64,000 nucleotides of DNA from contig NW_020954610.1 in assembly GCF_900497805.2 (NCBI RefSeq), positions 34,440,835-34,504,834 on the forward strand. The letters run 5' to 3'. Under the pieces are notes generated by a model. The model made no database searches. It was not told where the DNA came from and was given only the letters and a program-made list of their open reading frames with translations. Every line of letters begins with the position of its first letter. Within the stretch, counting starts at the first letter, position 1. Origin of the DNA: Vombatus ursinus (lineage: Eukaryota > Chordata > Mammalia > Diprotodontia > Vombatidae). The translations under genes and the position numbers were made by a program. This document shows, piece by piece, positions 23,870-35,210 of this stretch.

Positions 23870-25680
23870 TTAATATGGTTTTATTAAGTTTTGTAATTTT
23901 TCTGAAATTATCTAAATTAAGTTTCAGTTGACTCTTCAGTTTTCCTATCATCTATGTACCAGCCACGCTGACCTTGTCTCGGCTGCTCCGTACCCTCTCC
24001 TCCTATAAGGAGCAGGCTGCCAGAGTCATACTCACCCTCGAGTTTTCGGTCCTCAGCCGGATAAACACACAGAGACGAGCCATTGGGAGGCGCCAACACC
24101 AGAGCTTTATTCAGAGGCCATCACAGCAAGCCATCACAGCAAGCCCAGGCAGCAAGGCCAGAGCAACAGAGCAGGAGCCAAGAGAGAGAGCTCGATCTGA
24201 CCACGCTCGTTCCTAAGTACCTACTTAGTCCCTCCTCCCCAGCCCACTTACTAGCCAATGATTGTAGGGTCAGATACCGGAAGGGGCTATCTGAGTTCAG
24301 CACAGCAAGGGGGAGGGAGTGACATAGGAGGCTAGGACTGGATACAGGAAGGAGGCGTCTGGGATTAGAGCATAGACAGAGTACGTGACCTAGGAAGTCA
24401 GACTCAGATACTGGGAGGAGGGGTCTGGGGTCAGTGCTACACAAAGGGACCCAGGAAGTCAGGAAGGTCACAAGATGGAGGCATCTGGGGTTGACGTTGC
24501 ATATAGGGAAGGGACTAAGCAAAGGGAACTCAGTTCTCTGCCGTCCCACTCCCACGTGGCACCGCCCCTTGCCTCAGGAGCACAAGCTCCTGCTACTTCC
24601 TTGCACCCAGCTTATCTCACGTAGCACTGCCCACTGCCTCAGGGCTTCTCCGTACCCAGCCCATCCCAGTCACCACGACTCTGCCTACCACAGCCCCTGC
24701 CTCAACTTCCAAAAATACCCAGATTCTACCCTACTCTTGCCACAGCGCCCAACTGGCAACTGCCAACATCAGACAGTCCCTCACACATCTACACAAAGTG
24801 ATAATTTTGTTTCTTTTCTCCCTATATTTCTTAAACTTCATTTTCTCGACTTACTGCTATAGCTAGCATTTCTAGCATCATATATCTATATCTATATCAC
24901 TGTATTTAGTAGTGGTGACAATGGATATCTTTTCTTTACCCATAATACTATTGGAAAGGACTCTAATTTATTTCTGTTAGATATAGTTTTAGTTTTTAGT
25001 TTTAACACATATTATTTATGTTAATAAAAGATCCATGTATTCATATATATTTTTTAGTAATAGAAATAGGCATTGCATTTTGTCAAAAGCCTTTTCTGCT
25101 CTAGTGATATAGTCATGATGTTTTCTTCTTTTTATTTTGCTTGTTTCAATTATGTTAATACTTTTCCTAATATTGAACCAACCCTGCATTCCTGGTATAA
25201 ATACAAATTGGAAATAGTGCATAATATCTGTGATTGGTTGCTGTCATCTTTTCCAGTATTTTATTTAAATTTTTTTTTATCAACGTTCATTATGGATATT
25301 GGTCTATAGTTTTCTTTCCTATTTTGACTCTCCCTAGTTTACATATCAGGACTATATTTGAATCAAAAGGAATTTAATAGGATCCCATATTTTGCTAGTT
25401 TTGCAAACAGTTTGTATAACAGTGAAATTATCTTTTTATATGTTTGATAGAATTTGTTATAAATCTGTTTGGTCACATGTTTTTCCCCCTTCCTGGTAGT
25501 AAATTTATAGTTTTTAACGTTTATTTTTGTGACATTGTTTTTTAAATTCTCTAATTCTTATTTTGTTATTTCTAGTGTATTATACTCATTTCATTCATTT
25601 TGGCAAATATTAATAATATCCTTTATTTCTTTATTTGTTGTAATTTGGTTTTGCTATTTCTTTCTTTAAATTAGCTAATG
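23870..25680 (-). mobile_element. L1 LINE ORF2 RT part, antisense, split by LTR
   Basis: The minus-strand frame 25016-25222 reads FIPGMQGWFNIRKSINII and then AEKAFDKMQ, standard L1 RT blocks. Further left, minus-strand text reaches the catalytic FADD region, where a solo LTR (23955-24785) is inserted. 24792-24820 and 23870-23954 join as continuous L1 text. Stops are numerous. Confidence 0.8.
23955..24785 (-). mobile_element. Solo LTR with 6-bp target duplication, ERV2/ERVK-like
   Basis: 831-bp LTR, starting TGTGAGGGACTG and ending GGCTGGTACA on the minus strand. An AATAAAGC poly(A) signal lies about 24100, with GC-rich and CpG-containing flanks. A perfect 6-bp duplication CATCTA is at 23949-23954 and 24786-24791; six bases is the usual length for beta/ERVK integration. 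No internal region: a solo LTR left by recombination. The perfect duplication and retained CpGs argue for a younger age than the L1 around it. Open frames inside it are chance. Confidence 0.85.
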
Positions 25681-25689
25681 GCTAATCAA

Positions 25690-25984
25690 ATTTATTGCTT
25701 GTTTTTGTATCCTAACAGCAACAATACCCACTAAGATACTACCATCCACTCTCCCAAAGAAGAGAGCCTCTCTGCAGCAAATACATACACACATATACAT
25801 ATCAGACTTTTTCCATATATTTATGCATATGTACGTATGTGTGTATATACGCAAACACACACACATCTATTTTCTTTCCTGGTATACATCTATCTTTAGA
25901 TATAAATACAGTATATATACCATATAAATGCATATATACATATACATGTGTCATGTGTATCTATGTATGTATGTACTTTTTTGT
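25690..25984. other. AT-rich spacer with short CA/TA microsatellites
   Basis: Mixed TATA/CACA repeats at about 25780-25965. No gene seen. Confidence 0.4.
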
Positions 25985-27435
25985 TTTGTTTTACACTTAT
26001 TGTTTTATTTTGAAATCCAAATTCTCTCCTTCCCTACAGTCCCTCCCTCATCTATTGAGAAGGCAAATAAAATGATACTTATTATACATGTAAAGTTATG
26101 CAAAACATATTTCCATATTAGCCATGTTGCAAAAAAAAATCAAGAAAAATAATGAAATAGAAAAAAATTGCTTCAATTTGCACTCAGAATTTATCAGTTC
26201 TCTCTCTGGAGGTAGATAGAATTTTTCATCATGATTCCTTCGGTATTGTCTTGGATCATTTTGTCTTTCATAGTTGATTATCATTACAATATTGCTATTA
26301 CAGTGCATAGTGTTATCCCTGTTCTGTTTACTTCACTTTGAATCAGTTCATGTCTTCCCAATTTTTTCTGAAACCATTGTCATTCTCATTTCTTACAATA
26401 AAATAGTATTTCATCACAATCACATACTATAAGCTTGTTCAGTCATTCCTCAATTGATGGGCATGCCCTAAATTTCTAATTCTTTTCCACTACGAAAAGA
26501 GCTGCTATAAATGTTTTCATATATATGGGTTCTTCTCCTTTGTTTTTAGTCTCTTTGGGGGTATTGCTGGGTCAAAGGGTATGCACGGTTTTATATACCT
26601 TTCGGTATATTTGGGTATATTGGGTATAGTTCTAAATTATTTTCCAGAATGGTTGGACTAGTTCACAATTCCACCACTAGTGCATTAATGTACTTACTTT
26701 TCCACATCCCCTCCAGTATTTGTCATTTTCCTTTTCTGATTTTTTAGATAATCTGATAGGTGTGAGATAGGTATCTCAGGGTTGGTTGAATTTGCATTTA
26801 TTTAATCAATAATGATTTAGAGCATTTTTTCATATGATTATTGATAATTCTGATTTCTTCTTCCGAAAATTTCCTGTTCATATTCTTTGACCATTATCAA
26901 TTGGGTATTCGTTCTTATTTTTATAAATTTGGAACAGTTCCCCATGTATTTGAAAAATGACAACTCCATCAGAGAAATTAGATCATTTCTCCAGTTTTCT
27001 GCTTTTCTTTTAATTTAAGCTATATTGGTTTCACTTATATAAAAACTCTTCAATGCAATAAAAACTTATGTATTTTCCACAGATCTGACAGGTAATTTTT
27101 TTCATGCTTCTCTAATTTTTTTATGATATTATCCTTTATGTCTAAATCATGTACTCATTTTCACCTTATGTTGGTATATGGTATGAGATATTGCTCTATA
27201 TATGCCTAGTTTCTGCCAGACTACTTTCCAATTTTCCTAGCAGTCTTTTCTTTGTTGAAAGGTGAGTTCTTTCCCCAAAAGTTTGTATTTTGGGGGTCTA
27301 TCAAACATTAGATTATTATGGTCATTTATTTCTATGTATTTGTACCATTTATTCCATTGATCAACCACTTCATTTCTTATCCAGTTCCAGATTGTTTTGA
27401 AGATTACCATGTGATAATAACTTAAGATCAATTGA
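25985..27435 (-). mobile_element. L1 LINE 3' part, antisense
   Basis: Begins with the reversed L1 3' end (TTTTATTTTGAAATCCAAA), passes through the reversed 3' UTR (about 26100-26500) and reversed ORF2 C-terminus (TTGTTCAGTCATTCCTCAAT at about 26435, CATCCCCTCCAGTATTTGTC at about 26707). It ends at a reversed block near 27400 where 'KTIWNWIRNEVVDQWNK' reads on the minus strand. 5' truncated there, next to the ERV fossil. Confidence 0.85.
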
Positions 27436-29650
27436 GCACCAATAAGGGCCAAAAAACCTGAATTAATCTTTTCTCTCTGAGTGAACTAAAAATGCCCCTT
27501 CCTGGGTCAGCAACTGTGGGACCAGCTGGAGCTGACCAGCATCCTTCCTGTTTGTGATCACTAAGGACAGGATACTTGGGGCCAGACACTCTTGAATAGT
27601 GGGACTTTTCTTATCTTGGTATCCTATGGACATATGTTGTGTAGGGGAAACAGATATCCTGGATCTATAATTTCAATTGACACTTTGACATTCTCTTATT
27701 TTATTGTATTTACAATCTATTCAACTAAGAAACTTCCTTTTTCATGCTATATGGAGGCTATATATATACATGTATATTTTGAGTAACACAGATTTCCTGA
27801 ATTAGGGTTTAAATGTCCTCCTAAAATTGCTTGAGTCAGTCAGAGTTAAAGCTCTGGCTCCATGTACATATCACTAACTTAAGGGAATAAACAACATGGA
27901 TTTACTTATCACCTACCTTGTTGTCTCTTTAACTAACTTTAAGGTCAACGGTAATGGTACCATGACTCGGATGGAACTGGAGTAGATGAAAACAACAACC
28001 CACCCTAGCAGCGCTAGTGGCTCGGACACCTCAGGATCCCTTTTTTTCCTGGAGTCCTAACCTTGATGGAGTTGGGGAAGTTATCCTATTTCCCGCTTCC
28101 ATGGACCTCCGACTAGTTTGGTTGAAATCTGAAAGAAAATTCACTTTAAACTAGCTCTGGGGTTGGGGATCAAGTTGAGGTTCAGAAATTCTGGCTACTG
28201 TATCAGTCAGATCTCCTCTGATAAGGATTGCTCTAGAGAAATTGGCTATGGGTCAGTCAGAAACCAAAACTAGAAATCTGGCTAACAAGACTGCCACCTC
28301 TTATATGTCAAGCCATTGCCAATCTGGTGATCACAAATATTGCTAGCGCTGATGTCAGATAACCCCAAATTATGTTGACCACAATAGGGGTTCTTTTGAC
28401 TGGTCAAAGTTACTTTATCTTAAAACCAAATTAAGTTTAAAGGCCAACAAAACATCTAGCCAGTAGAGGGAATGTTTTCATCGTTGGGTTGCTGAGATGG
28501 CTGAGGGAGAAGGAAAGGCAGAAGCCTCTTCCTTAAGGCTTGCAAAGCCGATTCAGCACTCTTTCCCAGACTCCAAATAATCCCCTTCCCTCTCCACTTT
28601 CCCTTAAAGGCTATGGTCGTGACGGGAACTCGGATCCCTCAACTTAACTTCATTGGGACTTGCCCCTTTAAATGTGCAATCTCAGGGGCACTTTGAGGAA
28701 GGCTTGCAAGATCCAGTTATATTATCTGGTCTTGGATCCTTACAAATTCCACAACCCCGCTTCCTTGGAATAATAATAAATAGCCAATTATGTTGGGGGT
28801 TTTCTAACAAGCCTCTAATTCCCTCTCTCTCTGTCATTAAGTATGCACTATGTTTGTGTTGTATTTGTCCTGTTAATTTGTCTGTCAGTGTATGTCTCTG
28901 TGTCTGTACCTTATGAGATATCATGCAGGTAGCCAGAGACTTCTAAGGATTGCAGCTAGGAAAACAACAAACCTGTAAAACTCCTTTCCTTGTGGGTCCA
29001 GGCCTGACCATCTTAGACCTAGAGTGAAAAGTTAGAGACAGCTAAAGACATCTTAGCAGATTCTGGAGGTTTTGAGATTAATCATTAAGAAGTCGGGAAA
29101 GTGATCATTTTTGGGATTGTTGGAGAAAACTCCTGAGATTGGGGGTAATTCCAGGAGCTCACCTTCTGCTCAAACACCTCCTCCCAATTCTCATTCCTCA
29201 GTATTCCCCACTCCCTCCCCAGAGACAATTATCTCAATATGGGGACTGTAAAAGAGAAGAAAATGCTGAAGAATCTTGGGGAAAACTTAAATCAGCCTTC
29301 CCCATCTGGCAAAAGGAGGGGAGGGGCAGCTATCACAGACTAGCAGTGGCCCTAATGGCCCTGTGCTCCTGGGCACCTTGCAGCCCACCCCATTAAGGAA
29401 GGCCTGGGAGTATCATCCAGGTTCAATACATTCTGCCCACTCTGCCCCAGCAGCTGCAAACAGCACCAGTCTCAGTAAATTCTGTAGCTCTGGGGAGGGG
29501 AGAGGTGGACAGATCAGAAACATGATGAGATTCCCTAAGTCCTGCCACCAAGAATTATCACCACTGGGAAGACCCTGGCATCAGCCACCCAAACCCCTGG
29601 CAAAGCCTGGCAATAGCATTATGAGGTGAGAAGCCAATTTCTGCTCTTGG
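27436..29650 (+). mobile_element. Endogenous retrovirus fossil, ERV1 with tRNA-His-type primer site
   Basis: An LTR-like block (about 27440-27947) has AATAAA at 27886-27891. It is followed by TGGTACCATGACTCGGAT (27955-27972), which agrees with the tRNA-His primer-binding site of RTVL-H/HERV-H-type ERV1 elements at 16 of 18 positions as I remember it. A leader follows, then a gag region beginning near 28248 with a Met-Gly-Gln start of the myristoylated Gag type. The rest to about 29650 is presumed gag/pol remnant. It is broken in many places; no second LTR was identified. Age: old. Confidence 0.6.
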
Positions 29651-30918
29651 TAAGCCCCATTCTTCTCTGTTCCAGTTGCAGAAATGTGTCAGTTTTGTAA
29701 TTTATGGCAAGTTATTTTATTTTTGTTTACCCTGTTTCCAGATTCGTAAAGGGAAAAGTAATAATGATTGTTGTTATGGGATCAAAATGCTATAATGATT
29801 ATACAATGGCATATGTTAGACAACATTATTATTATCTCCCTCATTTAATGGAATTGTTCCATGCCTAATAATTTTGAAGTGGTTTTTAAATACCAAAAGT
29901 AATAAGATCAATAATCTCTATATGTAATAATCTGGAAATGTAACTGATGTCTTCTAAAGTTTATTGTTTGTGCTGCTACTATGTTTCTAAATTGTATTGT
30001 ATTTCTAAAACTCTTAGTTTGTAAAATTTGAGAGAGCATTGTGAGGTAGAAATGGTGCATATGGATTGGTCTTTTAAAAGGATGTGATAAAATTTGATCA
30101 TTTGAAAATTGTTAATATTTAATGAGGTATACTTGGTTATAAGCAGGCAATAATAATGCTGATATTTACTATGATAGATTTTCATTTGAAATCTTGGCTA
30201 TTATAAAAATATATGGTGGTTTAAAGTTATAGTTTCAACATATTAATGATGACTGATTCTCTGTGCAAAGTGATTTGGAAGTGCATTCATCTAAATTGAT
30301 GATGGGTTGTTTCAAAATTTATTACTTTTGTGGAAGTAATACCTGTTTATACTGCGTGTCGTGTGGTATAAACATACTTCATCGTGAACAACTTATTGAT
30401 ATGCACTGTTCTGGAATTAATTAGGTATTCTCCCATATATCAAGGCCTCAATTGAAAAAAAAGTGTGAATTGATGGATAATAATAATCTTTTCTTTTAAA
30501 GTGCTAAGAGTATTGGGCCTTAGAAATTAAAATGTTACCTTTAGTGATTATGAATCCAGATTTGATTTACTCATCCAACTAACTTAAGGTCACCTGATGG
30601 TAATTAATTGATTCTGTTTCAAGTTTTAAATACATGATCATTGCTTATGGTATGATTATATTTCTAAATTTTCTTAAGTGGTATAATCTGGTAAACAAAT
30701 TGTATCAACTCTGCTGTTGAAAAAGCAATTTCTCTTATGATCTAGAAATGTTAGATCAAGAATTGTTACCCCCCCCAAAAAGGGGAGAATGAATGGGTTA
30801 GAATAAACTTCCAAGTTTTGTTTATATGTAAGAGGAAGTTTCACCTAAAAATTCCTGAGTAAATGAGAATCCATGGGCTATGTTAATTTGGAGGTTTATG
30901 GACTACCACATTCACTAA
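29651..30918. other. Unassigned, AT-rich
   Basis: No gene seen. At 30776-30788 AAAAAGGGGAGAA followed by TG looks like a polypurine tract in front of an LTR, so this may be the 3' part of a retroviral fossil, but no family can be named. Confidence 0.3.
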
Positions 30919-30934
30919 CTATGTGAGATTCCAG

Positions 30935-31200
30935 CTTGCTAAAGGAGACCCAAAAAATACTGAAGAAAATAACACCTTAAAAATTAGCCTAACCCAAATG
31001 GCAAAAGAGGTCCAAAAAGCCAATGAGGAGAAGAATGCCTTCAAAAGCAAAATTGGCCAAATGGAAAAGGAAGTCCAAAAACTTACTGAAGAAAATACTT
31101 CCTTAAAATTCTGTAATAACTAGGAATTGTTTCTTTCTGGTTACGTGCAAATTCTAGAGTCCCAGGACAAGGAGAAAATATTGCAAGCAACCAGAAAGAA
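30935..31200 (+). repeat. L1 ORF1 fragments (rearranged L1)
   Basis: 30935-31110 matches the coiled-coil part of L1 ORF1 (compare 57140-57320): LAKGDPKNTEENNTLK, QMAKEVQKANEEKN, KSKIGQMEKEVQKLTEEN. After a hairpin arm, 31150-31200 matches a later ORF1 stretch (compare 57650-57700). About 330 bases of ORF1 between them are missing. It lies next to an antisense L1 5' part and is one product of a complex insertion or later rearrangement. Confidence 0.75.
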
Positions 31201-31224
31201 ATAATTCCTAGTTATTACAGAATT
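31107..31224. repeat. 36-bp inverted repeat (hairpin)
   Basis: Left arm 31107-31142 and right arm 31189-31224 are reverse complements with one mismatch in 36, separated by 46 bp. The outer part of each arm is not L1; the inner part is the L1 ORF1 text around CCAGAAAGAAA. Confidence 0.9.
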
Positions 31225-31433
31225 CCTAGATATCACAGAGTTCCTTAGTCAAAAGGTGTTCGTAATGGAGAAGAAATTCAGTTTTTATAATGCAGGAAGA
31301 ACACACCCAATTAAATTAACCTTATCACAATAACAAGTATTATCAAGCCTTTAAAAATTTACTCAGTATCTTTTCTTTCTTTTGTGTTTAAATATATCAC
31401 TGGAAAATAATTACATTCTGGAATCTCACATAG

Positions 31434-32410
31434 ATAGGTGGATGTAGGAGCTTTGATTGTGTTGTCTTCTTCTGGTTGTATGTTGTGATCTTCTTTGTTA
31501 CCAAAGAAAGATTCTATGGTCTGATTCTATTTGCACTGTTTGCTCATGATCCCAGCCAATTACGTGAATTAAAACCTCTTTGTAAAGGTAGGAGTCTGCT
31601 TCCAGTGTGGAGAACGTACTGTTCCAAGCTTTGGGGGTTTTGTGCAGCTGTTTTCAGAGATAATTCTAGAGACCTGAAAATTTTCAGTTCTTCCAAGGTA
31701 CTGTGATCAAGGGTGAGGTGTTTATTCCTTTCCTGGCCTGTGCTCTGGTCTATGAGTGACCACAAGCACTGTTCTCTGTCTTGCAACTGTGAGGAGCATT
31801 TCCTCTCCACAGCCACTACAAACCCCACCACGCCAGTTCTCTTCCTTGCCCCAGGACTGCCACCCAGAACTGTGACTCAGATCCAAGCATGGGCAAAGCA
31901 AGAGAATCCTGCACCATCAGAGAGATTCCTGCAATCCCCCTCTGATAAGGCACTTGATTCCCCCTCAGTCTGTGGGCCAGAAGCTCTGAAGGCAGCCACT
32001 GCCCCGGGGTCGCACTCAGGGACTGGGGCTGGAACCCCAACGTGCTTCTCTCTCACCCCTGCATTCACAGACTTCTCCTGCTGACCTTCTAAGTTGTCTT
32101 TGATCTTCATGGGTTGAGAAGTCTGGAAACTGCCACAGCTGACTGTGATTCAGCCCCCTGAGGCCTGCTCCAGCTTTGCTGGGGCCTGCATGCCCACACC
32201 AAACTGCATTCCTCTCCCAGCCTGGAGCGATATACCTTTCTGATCAACCATCCAGGTGTCTTGGATTGTAAATTTGTTTCACTTTGTCTTTTTGTGGGTT
32301 CTGCTGCTTCAGAATTTGTTTAGAGCCATTTTTTACAGGTATTTGGAGAGGTTTGGGGGAGAGCTCAAGCAAGTTGCTGCTTTTACTCTGCCATCTTGGC
32401 TCTGCCCCCA
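31434..32410 (-). mobile_element. L1 LINE 5' leader and ORF1 start, antisense
   Basis: The right end GCCATCTTGGCTCTGCCCCC (about 32390-32409) is the reverse of the L1 5' terminus seen at 56106. The leader matches 56106-56888 segment by segment in reverse, including the ATACCTTTCTGATCAACCATC stretch. Minus-strand ORF1 starts with ATGAGCAAACAGTGC at 31544 and carries an early stop. The L1 text breaks off near 31440. This is a full 5' end but a severely shortened element. Confidence 0.85.
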
Positions 32411-32419
32411 AGTCTGTGC

Positions 32420-33790
32420 TATTTCCTTTCTGAAGAGCAAAATTCCCCACCTGATTAATTCTGAGCCCTGCTTTTAACATCAAGTGACTGCATGATTGGC
32501 TATCAGATATAACTCATGCCTGCAATCAAACAGAACTAAGGAAGTTCTTTCCTTCTGAAATGATATATGACATTTTCCCTCCTTTTATAGCAAATTTCTG
32601 TAATCAAGAAGTTCTGTAAGTACAGTACTAAATTTATTACAAAATAGATGGATCCAGGAAAATCTCTGAGTTACCATAATAGGATGCAAGTATGAATAGC
32701 TTACAATTTTAACTTACATTTGTGGCCAAACAATAATAATATAGAGATAACATCCTCCTAAGAAGGAAATGTTTAGACAAAGTAATAAGACAAAGATGTT
32801 ATGTGATAGATGTCTAATTAAGTAGGATAGTAAATTTTGAGAAAAGCACTGGAATTTAGGAAAGGACAGAAGCAGCAGATGATATCAAAAATGGAGAATC
32901 AAATTTTAGTGGCTGTACTAATTTATACTAAGTCAGAATTATCTGGGAACTTCTAGATCTAAACAAGAGAAATAGAACTCCCTTTTAGAACTGCCTAAGA
33001 ATTAAACCTATTTTACATGAGATATCTAGGATTCAAAAGGTGCTATTAAAATAGACATTGGGAATAGATTACTGGGATACAAGGAACTTAATGTTAGTTA
33101 ACATTGGTAATAATGATTGTATTGATTATGGTTCAGGTTTAAGGTTTTCTTAGTTATCTTGGTGACATGTAAATCTCCCTTCTCAAAACTAATCTATTGT
33201 GAGCCCTCTGAGTAGTTTAATCTGTACCTAACTTGATGTAATTATGCAACTTTGTAAATTACGAGAAAAACTTTGCTGTATTGTTTGAACCTAGCCCTGC
33301 ATGGCAGGGAAACTGAACCATCTCTATGTGCCTTTAACTAAGGACCTATGTTATGCTGTTTTCTCTCAATTATCAACTCATAAGTCTTCTAAGAGCCCCT
33401 ATCAGATCTATGTGACTACTTCCATAGCTGCCAACTTCTGGATATGGGCTCCGGGATCATCAGAAGATGCCCGCTCCAAGTGGACATCTCTTCCCACCCC
33501 CTGGGGAAGAGGAAGGTTTTTCCCATACCTTCCTTGGTCTACAGGTGAAGCCTTCAGCTTACCTTTGCTCACTGTTGCTGTTGTGCCTCACTACTGTGGT
33601 GACACTACCCTGTTTGACTGTCTGGCTAAAAGGTGGTCCCCTCCACTAGGGGCAGGGCCCTGGAACATGTTTCTAATCTGCTTCCTTGCTTGCAAACTGT
33701 TTTCCTCACTTTGAAATTAGTCTGTTTGATTCCTGACTTTCCTGGCTCTAGCCTACTTTGTTTGGCTCTGGCCATTCACAGGTTAGAGGC
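32420..33790. other. Unassigned; possible LTR/ERV remnant
   Basis: No family recognised with confidence. The 137-codon + strand frame at 33301-33714 has no domain I know and no splice or start context. Base content changes to GC-richer after 33290. Confidence 0.3.
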
Positions 33791-33794
33791 TGGT

Positions 33795-34435
33795 TTGGTC
33801 CACTTGACACAGTTTTAAATCTGGTACTGCTAAACCACTTTGCTTTACTTTTTTTCCCCTTTGCTTCCCTTGATGTCTTTGTTGTTGTTACTGTTGTTGT
33901 TTGTCCTTTGTTCTCGAAGGGGACCAAGGACATTAGGAAGCTGATATTCTGACATACAAGTCAATTGGATTTAAGTGAGGGACTGCTGTGCAAAGTTACC
34001 AGCTTCACTTTCTCCTCCCAGATGTCTTTGACATTTTGCTCTTCAAGATGAATTTTGTCATTTTTTCTAGCTCTACAAAGTTATTCTTTGGTATTTTGAT
34101 TGGTAAGGCATCAAATAAGTAGGTTAATTTAGATAGGATTGTCATTTTGATTACATTGCTAGGTGCACTCATGATCAATAATATTTCTCTGTCTTTATTT
34201 GCATGAAAAGTTTTTTGTAACTGTTCATGTAGTTCCTGTGTGTTGTGGCATGTAGACTCCCAGGTATTTTGTACTGTCTGCAGTTATTTTGAATGGAGTT
34301 TTTCTTTGTATCTCTTCCTGCTGGACTTTGTTTAGCAATATAGACATGCTGATGAATTATACAGATGTATTTAATTGCGCAGTTTTGTTAAAGTTGTAAA
34401 TTGTTTTGACTAGATCTTTAGGTGATTTTCTCATG
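33795..34435 (-). mobile_element. L1 LINE ORF2 fragment, antisense
   Basis: 33795-33871 and 34031-34435 read as reversed L1 ORF2 (AAATCTGGTACTGCTAAACC, GATGAATTTTGTCATTTTTT, GCAGTTATTTTGAATGGAGT), interrupted by a SINE at 33882-34020. Compare 40590-40940 for the same text. Confidence 0.75.
33882..34020 (-). mobile_element. RTE-tailed marsupial SINE, antisense
   Basis: On the + strand it starts with a TTG-rich tail, then TTGTCCTTTGTTCTCGAAGG and GGACCAAGGACATTAGGAAG, and ends at CACTTTCTCCTCCCA. A perfect 10-bp duplication GATGTCTTTG (33872-33881 and 34021-34030) fixes the ends. Its 3' end is shared with the LINE at 1125-3073. It is probably 5' truncated, as only about 139 bp is present. Confidence 0.8.
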
Positions 34436-34439
34436 TTCT

Positions 34440-34690
34440 CTCTCTATACCATTATGTCATCTGTATGAGGACAGTAGAGATCTTTCTGTGGATTGGTCCA
34501 ATCTAAAAGTGATCTGGAATCAGACAGGACTTGATTTCTTATTTAGGTTCTGCCCCTTTACTATGATTGAGATCTTTAGCAAATGTTTTCTTTCTGGGCC
34601 TCAATTTCTCCATCTGTAAAACTGGGGGTTGGAATACATGACTTCTAAGGTCCTATGACTCTCTTAAACTCTACAAAGAGCTTTGCAAAT
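34440..34690 (+). repeat. MIR SINE
   Basis: Has GAATCAGACAGGACTTGATT, then TCAATTTCTCCATCTGTAAA and AACTGGGGGTTGGAATACAT, with an L2-like end GAGCTTTGCAAATCT. A diverged MIR-type element. Confidence 0.65.
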
Positions 34691-34979
34691 CTTAGCTATG
34701 TACGTTACTTTGCTTTGTATATAATCTAGCTCAATTAATTTGTTTCTCGGTATTTTCCTCGCTAAAAATAATACTCTATCTGTGTGACTGTGGGCAAACA
34801 ACCGCATTCCCAGCGCCTCAGGCAGCTAAGATTATCAGCTGTAGAAAAGTTAAAGGTCTTTCCTGGTAATGGAAGTTCATCGCCACAGCTTCCCACAACA
34901 ATGAATCACAGATCAGATTTAACAATTCGGGAAAAATTCTTATGCATCCACATTTCATTCACTGTAGGTATCCTAAAGC

Positions 34980-35210
34980 TGCGGCAGGCGCGACTAATAG
35001 TGTCGTCGCAATCCAGCAGGAGATAAGGTTGTAGCGGGGAAAGTGACGTCATAATGGGCGGGGCTCCTTCCCGCCGTTTCCGCTGGCCGCAGTCTAACCC
35101 GGAAGCGACGGGGGGGGGCAGAGGAGGAGCGTCGCTTCCGAGGGCAGCGGTGCGGCCGGGAGTGGCGAAGGGTGGTGACAGGGGCGGGGTCTGCCTTGTA
35201 AACAGACAGT
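34980..35210 (+). promoter_or_regulatory. AUH: AUH CpG-island promoter and 5' UTR
   Basis: CpG-dense sequence (about 34980-35460) immediately before the AUH start codon, in an otherwise CpG-poor window. Visible sites are a perfect CRE TGACGTCA at 35044-35051, a GC box GGGCGGGGC at 35056-35064, an E2F-like TTCCCGCC at 35068-35075, an ETS-type CCGGAAG at 35099-35105 and a reversed one (CTTCCG) at 35135-35140. There is no TATA box in position, so a dispersed housekeeping-type start is likely. The start site itself cannot be placed from sequence. Confidence 0.75.

Noticed and set aside
23974-24862. Overlapping 142-144-codon frames on both strands
   Set aside because: They lie almost wholly in a solo LTR with a clean target duplication; GC-rich sequence gives long frames by chance.
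30923-31123. Coiled-coil protein of 66 codons
   Set aside because: It is the L1 ORF1 coiled coil, also present at 57098-57406, and ends in the hairpin.
33301-33714. 137-codon + strand frame
   Set aside because: No motif, no homologue that I recognise, and no promoter or splice context. May be part of a repeat remnant.
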